Assembly: GCF_014204715.1 (NCBI RefSeq)
Contig: NZ_JACHLY010000001.1
Coordinates: 4,362,501 to 4,426,500, forward strand
Length of the DNA stretch: 64,000 nt
Origin: Streptomonospora salina
GTDB lineage: Bacteria > Actinomycetota > Actinomycetes > Streptosporangiales > Streptosporangiaceae
Reading direction: 5' to 3'
The first letter of the stretch is position 1, and every line of letters starts with the position of its first letter. Below, one piece after another: positions 7,106 through 16,200 of this stretch. The position numbers and the translations under genes are program-made. The notes beneath the pieces were generated by a model. The model made no database searches. It was given only the letters and a program-made list of their open reading frames with translations, and was not told the DNA's origin.

Positions 7106-7449
7106 GCGGCGACTCCCTGCGGGAGTTCCACCGTGAAGCGCGTGCGCAACCGAGTCTCGGTGACCGTCTCGGCGATCTCGGGCCAGGACTCGCGCAACGC
7201 TTTCGTGTTGACGCGCCGCTCTTCATAGGCCGACCAGCGCGCGACCGTGCGGCCTTGCAGCGTCGCCAGGCGTGCGCCGATCTCCTCGGGCTCGCCCACC
7301 TCCTTACGCAGGCGGTCCTCGACGTCGGCATAGCGCGCCCGCGCGGCGGCGAGCACGGTCGCGGCTTCGGCGAGCTCGGTGATCAGTCCGGAGGTCGATG
7401 CACTGCCATCCATGGGGACCGTCACCTCCGGTGCGTGCGACTCACTCAC
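7102..7449 (-). CDS. Unknown helical protein
   Basis: 115 residues from a GTG at 7449. The middle (residues 22-65) is Ala/Glu/Arg-rich and likely a coiled coil; the ends are polar. It overlaps its neighbours by 4 and 8 bp, so it is translated with them. No family is recognised. A structural or DNA-binding helper of the replication operon is possible. It is kept because frame, overlap and codon use agree with the rest of the operon. Confidence 0.5.
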   Translation of the reverse strand: MSESHAPEVTVPMDGSASTSGLITELAEAATVLAAARARYADVEDRLRKEVGEPEEIGARLATLQGRTVARWSAYEERRVNTKALRESWPEIAETVTETRLRTRFTVELPQGVAA

Positions 7450-7870
7450 GTCCGACCCCCTGATAGGAGGTCTGGCCGGCCACGAGTGCGAGAGTCAGCG
7501 AACACGTCGAGAGCCGGTCATCGGCCTGGGCCGAGGCGATCAGGCTCTCGATTGACTCAGTGTCTCCGTTGAGACGTGCCGAAATCATCCGCAGTGACCA
7601 CCCCAGTTCATAGGGCATCTCGTCGATGCACTCGGAGGTGGCAGTGCTGCCGAGGGTGAACGCGAACGCGCTCAACGTATAGAAGTCGTCCCCCTCGGGT
7701 GCGGGTAGTCCTGCGGTAGCCTGGTCCAGGACGGTACCGAGCATCGCTCGGATACCGGCGTCGCCGTCGAGCGCGTAGATCATGACGAACGCAGCATGGA
7801 CCCTGCGCTGATCCTGCTCCTTGGCCGCTGTGAGGAGCGTGTCGGCGAATTCGGCGTAGCCGAGGTTCAT
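7442..7870 (-). CDS. Unknown soluble protein
   Basis: 142 residues, ATG at 7870 with GGGGGAAC just upstream. All-alpha composition with acidic patches, no metal motif and no membrane segment. It starts on the stop of the preceding 60-codon gene (ATGA). No family is recognised. Confidence 0.5.
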   Translation of the reverse strand: MNLGYAEFADTLLTAAKEQDQRRVHAAFVMIYALDGDAGIRAMLGTVLDQATAGLPAPEGDDFYTLSAFAFTLGSTATSECIDEMPYELGWSLRMISARLNGDTESIESLIASAQADDRLSTCSLTLALVAGQTSYQGVGRE

Positions 7871-8049
7871 CTGTTCCCCCCTGTGCCGTGTTGCGGGGCG
7901 TCAACACGGCTTGCGCTAGTGGCTGTGTCGCTGAGAAGCTGCGACAGCTTGGCCAGTGCTCGTTCCCGCCGTTTGTAGGTCTCCTCAGTGATGGGAGTGC
8001 GGGAAAGTAATTCGCTAAGCTGCGACGATGCTGGTTGGGTCTCCTCCAC
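7867..8049 (-). CDS. 60-residue unknown protein
   Basis: GTG at 8049, with AAGGAAGG eight bases upstream. It overlaps the end of the XRE regulator gene by 35 bp and the next gene by ATGA. The centre (TPITEETYKRRERALAKLSQ) is predicted helical and basic. It could be a small regulator or an anti-repressor, but nothing in the sequence is diagnostic. A longer frame that starts at 8268 is antisense-like to the regulator gene and was not used. Confidence 0.45.
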   Translation of the reverse strand: MEETQPASSQLSELLSRTPITEETYKRRERALAKLSQLLSDTATSASRVDAPQHGTGGNR

Positions 8050-8281
8050 CGGGTTCGCCTTCCTTTGACTCGGTAAACAGCTCATCGACGGTGGCGCCGA
8101 GCGTGTTGGCGATCCTCCAAGCGACGCGTGGGTTGCAGCCGCGCTTGCCTTGAGAGATGAGCGTGATGTGGGCCTTGGAGCAGTGCGCTCGACGCGCAAG
8201 CTGAGAACGGGTGACATCCGCGATGCGGATGAGCTCAGCGAAAAGGTCGGGTGATCGGACATGAACATACGGATGCGCCAT
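8015..8281 (-). CDS. XRE-family HTH regulator
   Basis: 88 residues from the ATG at 8281, which has AAGGAGG six bases upstream. Residues 18-70 form a Cro/CI-type helix-turn-helix (TRSQLARRAHCSKAHITLISQGKRG). This is the first gene of the minus-strand replication operon, the usual place for a repressor or activator that controls the lytic or excision state of an element. An inverted repeat and an AT-rich promoter-like stretch lie directly upstream. There is no ligand or peptidase domain, so it is not a CI-like self-cleaving repressor. Confidence 0.75.
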   Translation of the reverse strand: MAHPYVHVRSPDLFAELIRIADVTRSQLARRAHCSKAHITLISQGKRGCNPRVAWRIANTLGATVDELFTESKEGEPGGGDPTSIVAA

Positions 8282-8342
8282 CAAGCCCTCCTTGGTGTCC
8301 TGCGCACCAGAAGCGAACTGGACGTTTGTCCCTCGCATCCCA

Positions 8343-8361
8343 TAGTTCACTCTTTTAACTA
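8343..8361 (-). promoter_or_regulatory. Inverted repeat upstream of XRE operon
   Basis: TAGTT at 8343-8347 and AACTA at 8357-8361 form an inverted repeat with a 9-base T-rich spacer, about 60 bases upstream of the regulator's ATG. The stretch is the most AT-rich of the local intergenic DNA. It is a candidate operator and promoter for the XRE-led operon. Confidence 0.35.
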
Positions 8362-8424
8362 AGGCGCTCGCAAGCCGCGGACGTGCGGGGTTTCCGAGTC
8401 TGTAAACCTTCTGTTACTGACATT

Positions 8425-8455
8425 CGAGCCCAGCGGGTGTATCTCGCTGGGCTCG
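8425..8455 (-). terminator. 11-bp hairpin after integrase gene
   Basis: Perfect 11-bp stem (CGAGCCCAGCG at 8425-8435, CGCTGGGCTCG at 8445-8455) with a 9-base loop, 73 bases past the integrase stop in the direction of transcription. It would isolate the integrase transcript from the XRE operon. There is no long U run, as is common for actinobacterial terminators. Confidence 0.65.
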
Positions 8456-8527
8456 GTAAAATATTCATCTTCGTCTGGTTTGTGCCCTGATGAGGGTTTA
8501 CATGACTGTCGTAACGATTTGGGTTGA

Positions 8528-10054
8528 CTAGGCGGCGATGACCGTTACGCGCCTGCGATCAAACCGGTTGCCAGTCTTGCCCGTCTTGTGCACCCATACT
8601 TCGCGGATCGCAGCCGTCACCATGTGTTGACGTTCCTCTAGAGAGGCCGCTTCCCACATCTGCGCGGCGCGCTCAGGGGTGATGACGGCATGAGCCTGGG
8701 TATCGGCGGAACGCAACTCCTCCAACCGTGTGGCGAGCGGTGCGCGCTGCGCGGTGAAAGTGTCCAACGTCGTCTGGAACCGGTCCGCCGGCAGACTTCC
8801 GGAAGCCATCTTGGTCATCAGCGCGTCGACCGACGCGTCCAGGTTGGCTACCTGCTCCTCAAGCCGCTTGCGCTCGGACGTCATCGTGGCAAGCATCGCC
8901 GCGTCGCGTTTTCCCCGATCCGGGTCGGCCCACCATGCCAGCGTCGCCTCCACGACCATGGCTTCAAGGTTGGATGCCGTGATCACCTGATAGCAGCCTG
9001 CCCGTCGCGGCGCCTGCCCGTTGTAGTTGCACCGGTAGGTATGCCGCCGATGCCCCTGACTCGCCTTGACCCATCCAGCGGTCATGGTCGAACGACACCC
9101 TGAGCACCAGACCAACTGGAGACCGCCGAGAAGGCTGTCTCGCGCGGGCTGGACCGGACGGCCCCGCGTACGCGCCGTGAAGTAGGCAATCAACCGGTCA
9201 TAGGTCCGCTGGTCGAAGATCGGATCGCCTTCCAGCCTTCCCACAGACTTGCCGTCGGCGGTGATGACGCCGACGTTGATCGGTCGCATCATCACGTCAC
9301 GGAACTTGGCATGGTCGAAGTTCAGGCCGCCTCGGGTCTGCCCCTTGCGCTTCCCTGTCTTGTAGACGCTGGTCACGGTCCGGATGCCCTCCTCCTCCCA
9401 CTTCTCCAGGCACTGCCGGACCGTCCAGCTCTTGTCCAGCAGCCAGGCCGCCGCACGCCGCATCGCATCCGCCTCGGCAGGGTGGTGCTCGTTGGCGTAG
9501 ACATCGATGAAGCCGAACCGGCGCGGTGACCCGCCAAGGATCTCCCCGTGCCTGGCCTTGGTGCGCATGGTGACTTTCACACGGCGGCGAAGCCGGAAGA
9601 TCTCCCGCTCCGCGCGGTTTACCGCATCGCGGAAGTCGGTGACCCCCTTGTCGGTCGCGAGGTCATAGCGGTCGTCGGGCGACCAGATGAGGAAGGTGGT
9701 AAAACCGCGCTGGCGCACCATGCGGATAAGCGACTCTCCCAGCCATCCATCCCGTACCGCACGATCCACGTCCCATACCGCGAGCCCGCCGTAGTCCCCG
9801 CTCTCCAGCATCGCGAAGACCTTGGTCCAGACGGGGCGCTCGGGCGCGTCCCAGGCTGCGGACATGTCGTTCTCTTTGAAGGTCCTGTCCAGCAGCGCCA
9901 CCTTCTGTTCCTCGGACGCGAACCGCATCTCCTCGTCCTGGCGATTGACGCCTGTCTCCCGCCCTTTGGCGTCCCGGCTGATCCGGGCGTAGGGGACGAG
10001 TGGCAGACCTCCGAGGTCAATGGGGGTGACGGCGCGTCTCTTGAAACTAGCCAT
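8528..10054 (-). CDS. Large serine recombinase (integrase)
   Basis: 508 residues from the ATG at 10054. N-terminal resolvase domain with the catalytic Ser in YARISRD (residue 26), then the recombinase domain (about 165-290). A zinc ribbon follows (CSGC, then two further Cys about 20-35 residues later, near 320-360), with a long coiled coil near 400-460. This is the layout of phiC31/TG1-type integrases that join attP and attB at a 2-bp core without host factors. The gene lies 70 bp from the junction with a broken ABC ATPase gene, so it is the enzyme expected to have inserted the element there. No recombination directionality factor is recognised; one of the small unknown genes could be it. Confidence 0.93.
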   Translation of the reverse strand: MASFKRRAVTPIDLGGLPLVPYARISRDAKGRETGVNRQDEEMRFASEEQKVALLDRTFKENDMSAAWDAPERPVWTKVFAMLESGDYGGLAVWDVDRAVRDGWLGESLIRMVRQRGFTTFLIWSPDDRYDLATDKGVTDFRDAVNRAEREIFRLRRRVKVTMRTKARHGEILGGSPRRFGFIDVYANEHHPAEADAMRRAAAWLLDKSWTVRQCLEKWEEEGIRTVTSVYKTGKRKGQTRGGLNFDHAKFRDVMMRPINVGVITADGKSVGRLEGDPIFDQRTYDRLIAYFTARTRGRPVQPARDSLLGGLQLVWCSGCRSTMTAGWVKASQGHRRHTYRCNYNGQAPRRAGCYQVITASNLEAMVVEATLAWWADPDRGKRDAAMLATMTSERKRLEEQVANLDASVDALMTKMASGSLPADRFQTTLDTFTAQRAPLATRLEELRSADTQAHAVITPERAAQMWEAASLEERQHMVTAAIREVWVHKTGKTGNRFDRRRVTVIAA

Positions 10055-10098
10055 AACGGTAAACAACTCCCAGCTAGGTCAGTAAACACCTATAACGG
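10053..10098. repeat. Paired ATAACGG and GTAAACA repeats at integrase promoter
   Basis: ATAACGG at 10053-10059 and again at 10092-10098; GTAAACA at 10060 and again at 10083 (about 23 bases apart). TGTAAACC (8401-8408) and its reverse complement GGTTTACA (8495-8502) flank the other end of the integrase gene. These may be operator sites for integrase expression or part of attP arms. Confidence 0.35.
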
Positions 10099-10104
10099 AC
10101 CGTC

Positions 10105-10145
10105 AGCCTTAAAAGGTATAAAAGGCTCGGCCCCAACGGGGCCGG
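10105..10145. other. Element/chromosome junction (candidate att site)
   Basis: Left of about 10,123 the DNA is AT-rich element sequence (CCTTAAAAGGTATAAAAGG). From 10,126 it reads in frame as [12 protein letters not shown], the Walker A of an ABC ATPase. The junction is thus inside or just before CTCGGCCCCAACGGGG. The exact 2-bp core cannot be fixed because the other end of the element is outside the window. Confidence 0.7.
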
Positions 10146-10785
10146 GAAGTCGACGCTGCTGCGGCTGGTGGCCGGGACGCTGCGCCCGCGCTCGGGCCGG
10201 CTCGACGTCGGCGGCCACGACCTGAGGCGCGCCCGGGCTCGGCGCGGGATCCGGCGGCTGGCGGGTTACCTGCCCGAGCGCCCGGCGCTGTATCCGCACC
10301 TGACCACACGCGAGTACCTGGACTACACGGCGCTGCTGAACGGTGTGGCCCACGTCCGGCGGCGCCGCGAACTGGCCGACCACGCCATGGAGCGGCTCGC
10401 CCTGACTTTCGAGGCGCACACCCGCGTCGCCGCGCTGTCCACGGGCACCCGCCAGCGCGTCGCCCTCGCCCACGCGCTGCTCGGGGCGCCGCCGCTGCTG
10501 GTCCTGGACGAGCCCACCGCCGGGATGGACCCGCTGCACCGTTACCGGGTGCGGGAACTCGTCGCCGAGCTCGCCCGCACGTCCACGGTGGTGCTGTCGA
10601 CCCATGACCTCGACGACGTCCGGCGCCTCTGCGGCCGGGTGGCGGTGCTGCGCGCGGGAACCGCCGTGTTCACCGGGTCGCCCGGGGAGCTGGCTGCGGC
10701 TGCGGGCCCCGGCCGCGGCCTCGAAGGCGCCTACGCCGCAGCGGTGTCGGGCGCGACCGCGGACCCGCGCACCGGTTCCCGGTGA
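10126..10785 (+). pseudogene. ABC transporter ATPase, 5' part removed by element insertion
   Basis: The frame is open back to 10,096 but has no ATG, GTG or TTG before 10,168, which lies after the Walker A. About 219 residues remain: P-loop [10 protein letters not shown] at the very edge, the signature region LSTGTRQRVALAHALLG, Walker B LLVLDEPTAGMDP, and a C-terminal HDLDDVRRL switch. The 5' end (about 35-40 codons, start and promoter) should lie on the far side of the element. While the element is inserted this ATPase cannot be made intact; excision would restore it. The gene is followed by a permease and a second ATPase, so the insertion may also lower their expression. Confidence 0.85.
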
Positions 10786-10873
10786 ACCCGGTCGGGGCGG
10801 ACGGCTACGTACGGGGTGCGATGCGGCCGGTACCGAGGACGCCGGCCGCCTACACGCCGGGAACGGAGGCAGG

Positions 10874-11698
10874 ATGAGCGAGCCAGAGCGGCGGGGGCCG
10901 ACTCGGACCGGAGGGCCGGCCGCACCGGTAGGGGCCGTCGACGCGCCGTCGTGGTCCACGGTCACCGCCACCGAGTCCCTGCGACTGTGGAGGCGGTTCC
11001 CGCTGTGGATGACGGTCGGGCTGCCGGTGGGCCTGGTACTGCCGCAGGGACTCGTGGCGGTGCTGTCCCCGGAGGGGCGCCAGGGCTTCGTGTGGGATGT
11101 GTGGTTGCAGGTCGTCCTGATGTTCTGGGGAATCCTGCTGCCGATGGCCGCCGCCCTGTACGCGGCGGCGGCGGTGCGCCAGGACGACCAGGCGCGGCTG
11201 CTGCTCTACTCCTACGGTTTCCCCCGCAGCCGGCTCCTGCTCGGAGAATTCACCGCCGTGGCCGCGATGAGCCTGGTGAGCGCCGCACTGCTGACGTGCC
11301 TCTTGTGCGTCCTGTGCGTCCTCTTCGGCCAGGCGGGCGAGCTTCCGCTGGTCGTGGCCGCAGGCATGCTGCCGTGGCTGGCGAGCCTGGCGACGCTCGC
11401 GCTGTGCCTGGTAGTCGCCCACGCCTGGGGATTCACCGCGGCCACGTGCACCGGCGTGGTCGGCATGGTGTTCGGCGCGCTGCTGGCGGACAAGCCGGTG
11501 TGGTGGGCGATCCCGCTCGCCTGGCCGATGCGGGCCGTGGTCCCGCTCGCGGGCGTCGAGGCGTCGGGGGTCCCCCTGCCCCCGGACGCACCCCTGCGCG
11601 ACATGACGGTGCTGCCGGTGGCCGTGGGCCTCTCCGCCGCGCTGACCGCCGTGCTCCTGGCCGTCGGCTCCCGCTATGTGAACCGGAAGGAATTGTGA
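10874..11698 (+). CDS. ABC-2-type permease
   Basis: 274 residues, ATG at 10874 with GGAGGCAGG upstream. A polar head of about 45 residues precedes six hydrophobic segments (starting at VGLPVGLVLPQGLVAVL, VVLMFWGILLPMAAALYAA, AAMSLVSAALLTCLLCVLCVLF and so on). It has no peptide or substrate motif. Size and context, with two ATPases around it, fit exporters of the antibiotic- or lantibiotic-immunity kind (BcrAB/LanFEG-like). Its stop overlaps the next ATG (TGATG). The cognate partner could be the second ATPase alone if the first is disrupted. Confidence 0.75.
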   Translation: MSEPERRGPTRTGGPAAPVGAVDAPSWSTVTATESLRLWRRFPLWMTVGLPVGLVLPQGLVAVLSPEGRQGFVWDVWLQVVLMFWGILLPMAAALYAAAAVRQDDQARLLLYSYGFPRSRLLLGEFTAVAAMSLVSAALLTCLLCVLCVLFGQAGELPLVVAAGMLPWLASLATLALCLVVAHAWGFTAATCTGVVGMVFGALLADKPVWWAIPLAWPMRAVVPLAGVEASGVPLPPDAPLRDMTVLPVAVGLSAALTAVLLAVGSRYVNRKEL

Positions 11699-12411
11699 TG
11701 ACCGAGGCGCTGCGCGTGACCGGGGCGTACAAGTCCCTGGGCGGCAATCGAGCGTTGAACGGCGCCGGACTCACCGTGAACCCCGGCGAGGTCTACGGGC
11801 TTCTGGGGCCCAACGGGGCCGGCAAGACCACCGTGATGAAGGCGATCGCAGGCCTGGCCAGCTTGGACTCGGGCGAGATCGCCGCGTTCGGGCGCCCGAT
11901 GGACGCCCGGTCGCGCGGCGAGGTCGGGACCCTCGTCGAAGGGCCGGCGCTGTGGCCCCACCTCGACGCGCTGGAGCACATCCGGGTGCACGCCCGGCTG
12001 CGCGGGGTCCCCCGGGAGTGGGGGTATGCGGCCCTGCGCGCGCTGGGTATGGACGACGTGGCCCGACGCCGGACCTCGGCCTATTCCCTGGGCATGCGGT
12101 GGCGCTTGGGGATCGCGCTGGCGCTGCTCGCCCGTCCGCGGCTGCTCGTGCTGGACGAGCCCACGAACGGGCTGGACCCGGTCGGGACGCGCGACATCCG
12201 CACGCTGCTGCGGGACCTGGCCGCGGAGGGGGTGGCGACGCTGGTATCCAGCCACCAGTTGGACCAGGTCGCCCGCACCTGCGATCGCGTCGGCGTGCTC
12301 GTGTCGGGCAGCACGGCCTACGAGGGCCCGCTCGACGGACTGGCCGCCGGCGGCGACCTGGAGAGCGGGTTCTTCGACCTGGTCACCCGCTCCGATGCCG
12401 GAGTCCGGTGA
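11698..12411 (+). CDS. ABC transporter ATPase, exporter type
   Basis: 237 residues. Walker A GPNGAGKTT near residue 39, Walker B LLVLDEPTNGLDP near 155, and a final SSHQLDQV His switch are intact. The signature motif reads YSLGMRWRLGIA in place of LSGGQ, as in BcrA/LanF-type ATPases of antimicrobial exporters. The start codon overlaps the permease stop. It probably powers the preceding permease in removing a hydrophobic compound from the membrane. This is the intact one of two ATPases in the operon. Confidence 0.85.
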   Translation: MTEALRVTGAYKSLGGNRALNGAGLTVNPGEVYGLLGPNGAGKTTVMKAIAGLASLDSGEIAAFGRPMDARSRGEVGTLVEGPALWPHLDALEHIRVHARLRGVPREWGYAALRALGMDDVARRRTSAYSLGMRWRLGIALALLARPRLLVLDEPTNGLDPVGTRDIRTLLRDLAAEGVATLVSSHQLDQVARTCDRVGVLVSGSTAYEGPLDGLAAGGDLESGFFDLVTRSDAGVR

Positions 12412-12432
12412 GAACCCCCGCGCCGCGGCGCG

Positions 12433-12987
12433 TCAGGTCGCCGCGAGAGAGCGGGCGTAGTTGACCGTCTGGGTGACCTGGACGAGCGTCTGCGGGCCCT
12501 GCGCCGGAACCATGGTGGAGTGGTAGACGCCGTCGCCCTGCACGGTGACCTGGATGTTGCCGGTGGTCTTCTCCTCCTTCATGAGGAGGAAGAGCAGGCC
12601 CAGCACGCCCACGCCGCAGAACCAGATGAAGATGACCAGCGACACCACCGTGAGGACGATGCCGGTCTGCGAGACGCCCTGGGTGGTGTGGGTCATATCG
12701 GTGACGGTCCAGGTGCTGCCCTTGATCGGCAGGCGGCCCGCCGGAGTGACCACGGACGTCCGGGTGATGGCGATGTCGCCGACGGTGGTGAGGACGGCGT
12801 CGCCCCCGTGTTCGTAGGGCGCCTGCCACCCGCCCGCCTGGGGGCCGTGGCCGTAGGGGATCCCGCCTCCGGCGGCGGGATCGCCCGCGTAGCCGCCGGG
12901 GGCCGGGCCCGGCTGGGCGTAGGGATCGTCCTGGAAGGACTGATTATAGGGATCGCCCGGATCCGAGGGAGACGGAGGGTAGCTCAT
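12433..12987 (-). CDS. Membrane protein with Pro/Gly-rich N terminus
   Basis: 184 residues from ATG at 12987. Residues 1-65 are a Pro/Gly/Tyr-rich disordered tract (PYAQPGPAPGGYAG); residues 70-105 form a polar beta-like domain. One or two membrane spans follow (GIVLTVVSLVIFIWFC, VGVLGLLFLLM), then a KEEK stop-transfer and a 50-residue C-terminal domain. Similar layouts are common in actinobacterial membrane proteins of unknown role. It is convergent with the ABC operon and divergent from cobN. Confidence 0.65.
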   Translation of the reverse strand: MSYPPSPSDPGDPYNQSFQDDPYAQPGPAPGGYAGDPAAGGGIPYGHGPQAGGWQAPYEHGGDAVLTTVGDIAITRTSVVTPAGRLPIKGSTWTVTDMTHTTQGVSQTGIVLTVVSLVIFIWFCGVGVLGLLFLLMKEEKTTGNIQVTVQGDGVYHSTMVPAQGPQTLVQVTQTVNYARSLAAT

Positions 12988-13124
12988 AATCGCCGATTCT
13001 CCCAAAGCCCGGCCGTCTCCGGAACCGTATGGCCGCACCGCGCCACCGCCGCAGCGCCCGTGTGGCCCGGATCGCCGTGCCGAGGCGGCCGCCGCCCGGA
13101 GACCGGTCGCGGGCGTCTGCCAGG

Positions 13125-13245
13125 ATGGGCGGCGACGGCACGGAGGAACGCGGTGGGAGTCCGCGGCTGTCCCGCAACTGTCAGAGCCCGCGCTCCGCAG
13201 CCGGAGCGTCGCCCGAGCCAGGAACTCCGTCCGTCGTGCCCATGT
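13125..13245 (+). ncRNA. Cobalamin riboswitch (compact) upstream of cobN
   Basis: Core elements in order: GGAGGAACGCGGTGGGAGTCC, GCGGCTGTCCCGCAACTGT, and GAGCCAGGAACTCC, matching the conserved GGTGxxAxTCC, CCGCAACTGT and GCCAGGA(G)AC boxes of B12 riboswitches. The segment between the second and third boxes is short, so this looks like a reduced form compared with the two others in the window. It ends about 50 bases before the cobN start and should repress cobN when adenosylcobalamin is plentiful. Confidence 0.85.
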
Positions 13246-13293
13246 CCGGTCACGGGGCGAGGACCCCGGCTAGCCAGAGAAGGACGACCACGC

Positions 13294-16200
13294 GTGGCTA
13301 CCATTCTGCTGCTGTCCACCGCCGACACCGAGCTGCTGGCGGCGAGGGCCGCAGACTCCGGCTACCGCACAGCCAACCCCGCCCGCACCGAACCCGGCGA
13401 CCTCGGTGAACTGCTCGACGGCGCCGACATCGCCGTCGTGCGGCTGCTGGGCGGCAGCGAGGCCTGGCCCGGCGGGCTGGAGCGGCTGCGCGCCCACGGC
13501 GTCCCGCTGGTCGCCCTCGGCGGCGAAGCCGCACCCGACGCCGAGATGATCGCGCACTCGTCGGTTCCCTCCGGTGTCGCCACCGACGCCCACGCCTACC
13601 TGCGCGAAGGCGGCATCGCCAACCTGCGCGAACTCGCGCGGTTCCTGTCCGACACCGTGCTGCTGACCGGCGAAGGCTTCCAGCCGCCCCAGGACATGCC
13701 CGAGTACGGCGTCCACGAGACCGGCCCGCGCGCCGACGGGCGGGCCGCCCCGCAGCCCGCCGCCGACGCCCCCACCGTGGCCGTGATCTTCTACCGCGCC
13801 CACGAACTCTCCGGCAACACCGGCTTCGTCGACACGCTGTGCCACGCCATCGCCGACGCCGGCGGCGCGCCCCTGCCGGTCTACTCCGGCTCCCTGCGCG
13901 GGCTCACCCGCGACAGCCACCCCGGACTGTTCGCGATCCTCGACCGCGCCGACGCCGTCATCACCACCGTGCTCGCCGCCGGCGGCGCCGTGGCCGCCGA
14001 CGCCAGCGGCGGCGGCGACGAGGACGCCTGGGACGCCGGTGCGCTGGCCGCCCTGGACGTGCCGATCCTGCAGGGCCTGGTGCTGACCTCCAGCCGGGAG
14101 CGCTGGCAGGCCTCCGACGCCGCGCTGACCCCCATGGACGCCGGGATGCAGGTGGCCATCCCCGAGTTCGACGGCCGGCTGATCACCGTGCCGTTCTCGT
14201 TCAAGGAGATCGCCGACGACAGCGGCATCCCCGTCTACGCCGCCGACCCCGAGCGCGCCGCCCGCATCGCCGGGATCGCGGTCGGCCACGCCCGCCTGCA
14301 CGCGGTGCCGCCCGCCCGCCGCCGCCTCGGCGTGGTCCTGTCCTCCTACCCCACCAAGCACTCCCGCGTCGGCAACGCCGTGGGCCTGGACACCCCCGCC
14401 TCGGCCGTGCGCCTGTTCCGCGAGCTCGCCGGACGCGGCTACGACCTGGGCGAGGACGACGCGCTGTGGCGGGTTCCGGGACCCGAGGAGGACCGCCGCG
14501 AGGACGACGGCGATCCCCTCATCCACGCCCTGATCCGCGCCGGGGGCCATGACGTGGAATGGCTCAGCGAGGACCAGCTGGCCGTGGCCACCAACCGGGT
14601 TCCGCTGGAGGACTACCTGCGGTGGTTCGAGGCGCTCCCGGAGGCGCTGCGCACCGCGGTCACCGAGCACTGGGGGCCGCCGCCCGGCGACCTCTACGTC
14701 GACGACTCCCGCGGCCGCCCCGAGATCGTGCTGGCCTCGCTGCGGTTCGGCAACGTCGTCATGATGATCCAGCCGCCGCGCGGATTCGGTGAGAACCCCG
14801 TCGCGATCTACCACGACCCCGACCTGCCGCCGTCCCACCACTACCTGGCCGCCTACCGCTGGCTGGAAGCCTCCCCCGAGACCGGCGACGGCTCCGCCCC
14901 CGGCTTCGGCGCCCACGCGGTGGTGCACCTGGGCAAGCACGGCACCCTGGAGTGGCTGCCCGGCAAGGGGCTGGGGCTGGCGGCCGAGGACGCCCCCGAC
15001 GCGGTGCTGGGCGACCTCCCGCTCGTCTACCCGTTCATCGTCAACGACCCCGGCGAAGGCACTCAGGCCAAGCGGCGCGCCCACGCCGCCGTCGTCGACC
15101 ACCTGGTCCCGCCGATGGCCCGCGCCGACACCTACGGCGACATCGCCAAGCTGGAGCAGCTGCTCGACGAGTACGCCATGGTCAACGACCTCGACCCGGA
15201 CAAGGCACCGGCGCTGCGCCAGCAGATCTGGACGCTGATCAAGGCCGCCGAGCTCCACCACGACCTGCACCGCGACGAGATGCCCGGCGACGACGAGTTC
15301 GACGACTTCGTCATGCACGTCGACGGCTACCTGTGCGAGATCAAGGACGTGCAGATCCGCGACGGGCTGCACATCCTCGGCGACGCGCCCGAGGGCGAGC
15401 CCCGGATCAACCTGGTGATGGCGGTGCTGCGCGCCTCCCAGGTGTGGGCGGGGCAGGTCGGCGCGCTGCCGGGGCTGCGCGCGGTTCTGGCCGGGGCCTT
15501 CGGCCTCGACGAGAAGGTGCTGCTGGCCGAACCGGGTGCGCAGGCGGAGGTGCCGGCGGAGCTGAGCGGGCTCGTCGACGGCCCGGCGCGGACGGCCTCC
15601 GACGCCCTCGACCTCGTCGACACGCTGGCCCGCCGCCTCGTCGAGGCCATGGAGGAGCGCGGCTGGGCGCCCGAGGAGGCCGAGCCGACCGTCGCCCGCG
15701 AGCTCGGGTCGGCCGTGCCCGCGGGGGAGTCCGTCGAACAGGCGGTGCGCGTGCTGGGCTTCGCCGCCGAGGAGGTCGTTCCGCGGCTGGCCGCCACCCG
15801 CGACGAGATCGGCGCCGTGCTGCACGCCCTGGACGGCGGCCACGTCCCCGCCGGCCCGTCCGGGTCGCCCACCCGCGGCCTGGTCAACGTGCTGCCCACC
15901 GGCCGCAACTTCTACTCGGTCGACCCCAAGGCCGTGCCGTCGCGCAACTCCTGGGATGTCGGCCAGTCCCTGGCCGACTCCCTGGTGCGCCGCCACCTCG
16001 ACGACAACGGCGACTACCCCCGCTCGGTGGGGCTGACGGTGTGGGGCACCGCCGCCATGCGCACCCAGGGAGACGACGTCGCCGAGGTGCTGGCGCTGCT
16101 GGGCGTGCGTCCCACCTGGGACGACGCCTCGCGCCGGGTCACCGGGTTCGAGATCGTGCCGCTGGAGGAGCTGGGGCGGCCGCGCATCGACGTCACGATG

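Noticed and set aside
10168-10785. A complete short ABC ATPase starting at 10168
   Set aside because: That start lies after the Walker A, which is encoded just upstream without a start codon; it is the 3' part of an interrupted gene.
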